DNA from: Chlamydoabsidia padenii
Lineage: Eukaryota; Mucoromycota; Mucoromycetes; Mucorales; Cunninghamellaceae
Length of the DNA: 64,000 bases
Assembly: GCA_025330725.1 (NCBI GenBank)
Contig: JAIWND010000018.1
Span: 310,001 to 374,000 of the forward strand
Direction: 5' to 3'
Each line of letters starts with the position of its first letter. Position 1 is the stretch's first letter. Below the pieces are notes generated by a model. The model was not told where the DNA came from and did not search any database. It saw only the letters and a program-made list of their open reading frames with translations. This document shows positions 59,598 through 64,000 of the stretch, in pieces. The position numbers and the translations under genes are program-made.

Positions 59598-61656
59598 TGT
59601 CATTAGGTTATCATGTTGACTCTAATCTTTTTCCTTTTTTTTTTTTTTTATTACCTTTTTGGACGACCAGTGAGTCCTAACTTTTCATTGCGACCCAAAG
59701 AATAAAACACATCCGCCAACGCATCAGGAGGAAGAATAGTAAACCTTTGTGAAATTTGATCGATTGTTTGAGTTTCCAGGCCATAAGTAGCCAACGCATT
59801 CTGCAATTCTTCATCTTCAGCCAACAGGACAATTTGAGTCATAGTATCCCGCTTTTGCCCTTGTACATTGAATCGACGCCCCAAAGGATCCATTTCAGAA
59901 GGAGACAAGAGATCTTCATAAATCAAGTTGCCAAGAATATAGAGAGACAAAGCCCACACCAAAGGAGTATTATCATTAGGAATCCGATCTTGAGAGTGAG
60001 GATGCGCCCGTTCAGCATCAATATGTTCAGACGCCACATAGTAAAGTTCAGGTACCAAAGGAATATGAAGGGTGTCGTCATGATCCGTTTGTAAGATGGG
60101 ACCATCTGCATCATCATTGTAAACCGGTGCCTTTGGATTTTCAGGGTCCCAGTCACCCGAGTCGATCACCGCATGCTTGAGTTTCCTCCTGTATTCTTGT
60201 ACTTGATCGTGATCACCCGTAAACAGACCTTCTAAGACAAGGTAAGTGAAGAATAAAGGCCATTCAGATTCAATGTTTTCAAATATCTTAAGTTCGCTGT
60301 TATTGTAATGAAGTCGAGTCGTATCTTCCACCGTGGTTTGATGTCCGTCCCGTAAGAATCGTTTCCACCCATATCGTCCTTCGAGCTTTTCCTTGGCTTC
60401 TCGTCTAGTGCGTTCAATAAGCGCAGGATCATCTACAGCAAAGGCAGGGAATCCAATCACTGACAAGACAGACCCATCTATTTCCTTCGAGTTGGATTCA
60501 CGAGGTAAAAAGCTTTTGAGTGTAGTGGCATTCCGGGTGAGTTCGTCGGGTAAAGCATAGATAACCTGATAATGAGAAAATCAAGTCAGGAAATATAATA
60601 CAGATTTTATGATCTACTTACGGATGCTGGACCACCACGAGTACCAAATAGATTAACACCATTGATAGCCTTGAGAGCAGCTACAGCCATACCAATTGAC
60701 GAAGAGTTCAATTCCGGTTGTCCATTGTTTGTCTTGTCACCACGTTCCCAGATGCCAAAATCAGGGGTACGATAAGCACCTATTGGGAAGAAGTGTTTTT
60801 TTTTTTTTTTTTTTAGTGCAACGAACGTCAAAAAGTGATGGCCACACACTTACGTTCAATGTAAAACACCAAGTTTTGTACAAAATCAACTTCATCTTGA
60901 GTATAGACAACATTCAACCCACTAGACGTCATATCAGCCAAAGCAACTAAAAACAAACTCGTCGCATCAATCTATTCATAAAGTTTCAAGTTGAGTTATC
61001 TTTTCCCGCAACAGTTTTGTTTTGGTATGATTTTTTTTTTTTTTTAATACCTGTAAATGACCCCAATCACCGTCACCAACCACTGTAGCACCAGTTTCTG
61101 TCTTGTATTTAGCATGAAGAGCGTCCAGAATATGTTGAGAGTTCTTGAATTTTTCCACCTTTGCAGCCTGACGCATCATTGAGAATAATAAACCCCGCAT
61201 CAACTTGACCACCGCATGTTCTAATTCGACTAGGATAAGAGAAGAAAAGATTAGTGACAGTACATTTTTTCTTTTTGAATTTCGATACTTACAAGTACGA
61301 CCCGTATCATCGTCCAAACGTCTGTAAGCCAGGGCAAGTCCATATACGGCATAAATGGAATAGACATTGTCACTATATGGAAGATAAGAAGTTTAATACC
61401 ACATTCAAAGGTCAAGACTCTTGTCATGTTCCCTTTACCGAACCCAGGCATCCGTGTAATCCCCATGACTCTATATAAAGATTAGTTTCAGTTTTATGTG
61501 TCCTTTTTTTTTTTTTGGAGGGGAGTTTACCGTGATAGCGACAGAAGCAGGGATTAATCCACTAGCAGCATTTTGTTTGGAGAGAATAGTCGTATTGATA
61601 ACCTTGTAATAATAGTCTAGTCTATCAGCAACATGTTTAGTTCGTCCGTTAGACAT
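56903..61656 (-). CDS. phosphorylase b kinase regulatory subunit (alpha/beta type) with an inserted ILEI/FAM3-like domain
   Basis: Regulatory subunit of the kinase that activates glycogen phosphorylase. Exons on the minus strand: 61656-61531, 61470-61439, 61372-61293, 61229-61051, 60971-60854, 60779-60622, 60565-59655, 59550-57635, 57549-56903 (1388 residues; human alpha about 1220). The GH15-like N-terminal half has [85 protein letters not shown] and [15 protein letters not shown]. Later come [38 protein letters not shown] and [19 protein letters not shown]. Next is [10 protein letters not shown], then about residues 1062-1173 an ILEI domain (below), then [27 protein letters not shown] and [15 protein letters not shown], the conserved C-terminal PHK module. 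It ends in PKPC, not a CAAX box. Alpha versus beta is not decided. Confidence 0.93.
57635..57971 (-). other. ILEI/PANDER (FAM3-type) domain within the phosphorylase-kinase subunit
   Basis: Residues about 1062-1173: [81 protein letters not shown] and [13 protein letters not shown]. This order (a first strand, RGL-V-V-D----L----FDT, then F--FL--L-DG-IV-IA--D, L---A---L--LG----------RDS+-----KG) is that of the ILEI domain of FAM3 cytokine-like proteins and of the POMGNT1 stem. The domain ends at the exon 8/intron 8 junction. Known metazoan alpha and beta subunits have a phosphorylated linker here and no such domain, as far as I know. Confidence 0.8.
59561..59595 (-). repeat. homopolymer of 35 (sense T) in intron 7 of the phosphorylase-kinase gene
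   Basis: Written as A on the plus strand, so T in the transcript sense. It sits about 10 bases before the acceptor at 59551. Confidence 0.9.
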
Positions 61657-62553
61657 TACAGTGTATGTTTTTTTTTAGAAAAGGTAATGAAAAAGAGGGA
61701 AAAGAAGAGAAAGATACAAAAAAAGAATCAAGATAAAAGGACCAAAGCGGGGTTTGAATATTGTCGCCCCTTTTTTTTTGCCCTGAGCGTTTCGCCTATC
61801 ATTTCTTTCTTGGTCATGATTTTTTCGTAAGCGATAAGTAAGACGATGACGACATGACAGCATCACAAGATATTTCATGATGATAATGCACTTGTTTGAT
61901 AACTGGTGTGGTGTTTATCGATCTTTTGTTATCCGACGATCGTACACCAACAAACCATTTGATACCATGTCCTGTTATCCCAACTCCGATGGAAGCCGGG
62001 TATCCAATTGCACCCCTTGATGTGTATCGTTTGACCAAAAAAAAAAAACCAGTACTTGTTTGGATATAAAGTAAATGGCTCACTTTTTGTTCAGTCTTGA
62101 AAGTTTGCATAAACCTCAAAGTTGTGATCATATGATATTACAGTGATTGCCTCGAATTGGTGATTTTTTTAAAAAAAAAAAAATAGGAGACTCCAAACTT
62201 TTTTCTTGTGATAGCGGAATGTCAAAATACGATCCCCTTTAAGTGGGGAAATCCAGCACGTGGATGGTATTTGATCCATCCTCATACCTCCCTTTATCAA
62301 TCATTATGAATGCATTCAATAATCAATTGAATGTATATCCATCTACTCAAGTTTTAATCTGTCTACATGATTTGTGGATGAGGAAGAGGAGAAAAGGCAC
62401 TTTTGTCAGTTCATCACCGTTAAATTCAACCTCCGCTATAGTTAATTTTTATTTTTAGATCGACAAGTGGCCCTCTCTTTTTATTTTACTTTTCTTTCAC
62501 ATACTTTCTTTGATGCACCACTAGAGATTTTTATATCTCATCCTTCCACTCCT
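61657..62553. promoter_or_regulatory. divergent promoter region, phosphorylase kinase / DUF1647-like
   Basis: GCGGGGTTTGAA (61747-61758), reversed, is TTCAAACCCCGC in the sense of the minus-strand gene, 91 bases upstream of its ATG. The middle of the spacer has an ORF-free stretch (61814-62131 minus frame without support) and A/T-rich tracts. Nothing coding is recognised. Confidence 0.45.
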
Positions 62554-62562
62554 TTATATACA
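62554..62562 (+). promoter_or_regulatory. TATA box of the DUF1647-like gene
   Basis: TTATATACA lies 24-32 bases upstream of ATG 62586. The leader must be very short if this box is used. Confidence 0.45.
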
Positions 62563-62585
62563 CATTTGAATCAACTCTTATACAC

Positions 62586-63873
62586 ATGACGCTTAGAAAG
62601 CCGATACTGCTACAGTCACTCTTTATTATTGGTTTGATCGGTGTATTCTTCCTTTATCGCAAAGCATTCAACTCCTTAAATACAAAAACTATACCAACAC
62701 CTCCAGGTAACTTGAAACTATGGATACAAAAAAGAGAAAAAGAATAATGATACTTACTCTAGTGATTGACACACCTTGTTATTAATGTTGAAATAGATGC
62801 TTTATGCTCCATCAAGGAAGATCTAACACTCGCTTGTACACAGGACACTAATACCACCACCACCACCAACATGGACGACATCGAGATTAGCAACAATAAA
62901 ACCAACACCACCACCAAACAACGTCCTTACACATTTGTCACTGCTGCCAGCTCGAACCATTTCTGTGCCCTGGAAGCTATGCTGTATATCCTACGACAAC
63001 TCAAAACCCAAGTGGACCCAACCTCCTTCCCTCGACTAGTCGTCTACAACCTCGGCCTCACCCCAGACCAAGACAAGATTCTCAGTAACCTCCATGACCA
63101 CGATTTCTTTGACGACCTCATCACCTTTAACTATAGCGACTACCCCGACTTTTGGGATGTGCGCATCAATCGTGGAGAATACGCCTGGAAACCTGGAGCG
63201 GTCAAACAAGTCCAAGAAAACTATGGGGGAATTATCGTGTGGCTCGACACGGGTGATGTGCCCAACACTCACTTTATCGAAACCATGCCTGATTATATCC
63301 GACGCCATGGGTTTTGGTCACCACGAAGCACGGGGTTCATGGGGGCCAAATTCAATCATATCGGTCTCTTTCGTTACTTCCACACCAGTCGACGGGAATA
63401 CGCCATGATGGAGAATTGTAACGGGGCGGCGTTGGGTTTTGATGCTGATAATCAAATGGTGGTGGATCAGCTGATCACACCGTGGTACGAATGCGCCTTG
63501 AACAAGAATTGTATTGCTCCCAAGGGGTCGTCTAGGCGGAATCATCGACAGGATCAAACTGCCATCTCTTTTTTGGCTATTCGGGCGGGGTATCAATGTT
63601 TTGAATACCCTGAATTCCATGGTTTGACGATTCATCAGGATGATTTGTGTAATGATCGTTTGGCCTTGTTACAACAGACTGGTGCTTTATTGTCTCCTTC
63701 TTCTTATGAAAATGGTAAGTATAAGGGATGGATTCTATCTTGGTTGACCAGCTTGATTCATTATTTGTTTTTTTTTTTTTTTTTTTAGATCATTAGATTG
63801 TTTGATTTTGTCCCCAGTGCAGGTCACTCCTTATGGTAATGGTGGTAGAATTAGTTTATCGTACCTAGTTTAG
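62586..63873 (+). CDS. type II membrane protein, DUF1647-like glycosyltransferase candidate
   Basis: Exons 62586-62706, 62797-63714 and 63797-63873 give 371 residues. Residues 9-24 are a signal anchor (LQSLFIIGLIGVFFLY) after a short basic tail, followed by a Thr/Asn-rich stem: a Golgi type II layout. The lumenal part has FVTAASSNHFCALEAMLYIL, LVVYNLGLT, YAWKPGAVKQVQENYGGIIV followed by WLDTGDV (a D-x-G-D in place of DXD), ENCNGAALGFDADNQMVV, PWYECALNKNCIAPKG and SSRRNHRQDQTAISFLA. These match the DUF1647 family of nematodes, plants and fungi as I remember it; enzyme activity is unproven. Two candidate acceptors exist for intron 2 (AG at 63787-63788 and 63795-63796). Only the second gives a sensible C-terminus (NDCLILSPVQVTPYGNGG); the first hits a stop at once. 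CTCAATAAACTC at 63886 is a likely polyadenylation signal. Confidence 0.8.
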
Positions 63874-64000
63874 ACTCTTTTTAACTCAATAAACTCATTT
63901 ATCATTACATGCATACTAAACATAAAGAAAAAAAAGCGTCTTCTTCTTTGTGTCCAATTCATGCAAAAAGGTGGGTTGGAGGGATTCCCTTTAAGGTATG

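Noticed and set aside
61814..62131. 105-codon minus-strand open frame in the divergent promoter
   Set aside because: No recognisable motif, and it includes a poly(A)-derived stretch; better explained as promoter sequence.

Overview
The window is nuclear DNA of an early-diverging fungus, most likely a mucoralean mould (Mucoromycota). The evidence is consistent small introns (about 55-110 nt, GTAAGT-type donors, CTAAC/CTGAC-like branch sites, YAG acceptors), AT-rich spacers, CT-rich leaders and TATA boxes. The gene set also fits: phosphorylase-kinase regulatory subunit, RAB3GAP1 and a ZNFX1/Hrr1-type helicase occur alongside fungal-type CCR4, LAMMER kinase and calcium-binding neutral trehalase. 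A species cannot be named from the sequence. All identifications are by eye from translated exons; no search was run. Every exon chain given below sums to a whole number of codons.

Layout. 1-3.4 kb is a graveyard of minus-strand LTR retrotransposons: a gag-like fragment running off the left edge, three LTR-like blocks each followed by the same primer-binding-like 13-mer, two pol-end-like fragments and a further LTR fragment. From 4.5 to 31.1 kb genes are dense: a VC0807-like membrane protein (+), RAB3GAP1 (+), DPM1 (+), a LAMMER kinase (+), CCR4 deadenylase (+), NOM1/Sgd1 (+), a SLY41-like transporter (-), a ZNFX1/Hrr1-like SF1 helicase (+) and a fungal transcription-factor-domain protein lacking a zinc cluster (+). 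31.1-34.2 kb is a gene desert with a tandem array of about 240-bp repeat units and a decayed minus-strand gene. 34.2-41.9 kb holds a 998-residue coiled-coil protein with 66-residue repeats and MSH6. 41.9-44.7 kb holds minus-strand exon remnants. 44.7-64 kb carries neutral trehalase (+), a DAG-lipase-like class 3 lipase (-), a large PPR protein (+), a phosphorylase-kinase regulatory subunit with an inserted ILEI/FAM3-like domain (-) and a DUF1647-like Golgi glycosyltransferase candidate (+).

How the genes relate. There are no operons; neighbours are unrelated housekeeping genes. Themes that recur are carbohydrate signalling (trehalase and phosphorylase kinase), RNA metabolism (CCR4, NOM1, PPR, RNAi-type helicase), secretory pathway (DPM1, RAB3GAP1, SLY41-like, DUF1647-like) and genome maintenance (MSH6).

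The two observations I rate highest are the ILEI domain lying inside the phosphorylase-kinase subunit, and a recurring noncoding motif TTCAAATCCCGC (about 25 exact or near copies). The motif often lies 80-210 bp upstream of start codons, and it also forms the edges of the 240-bp repeat units.
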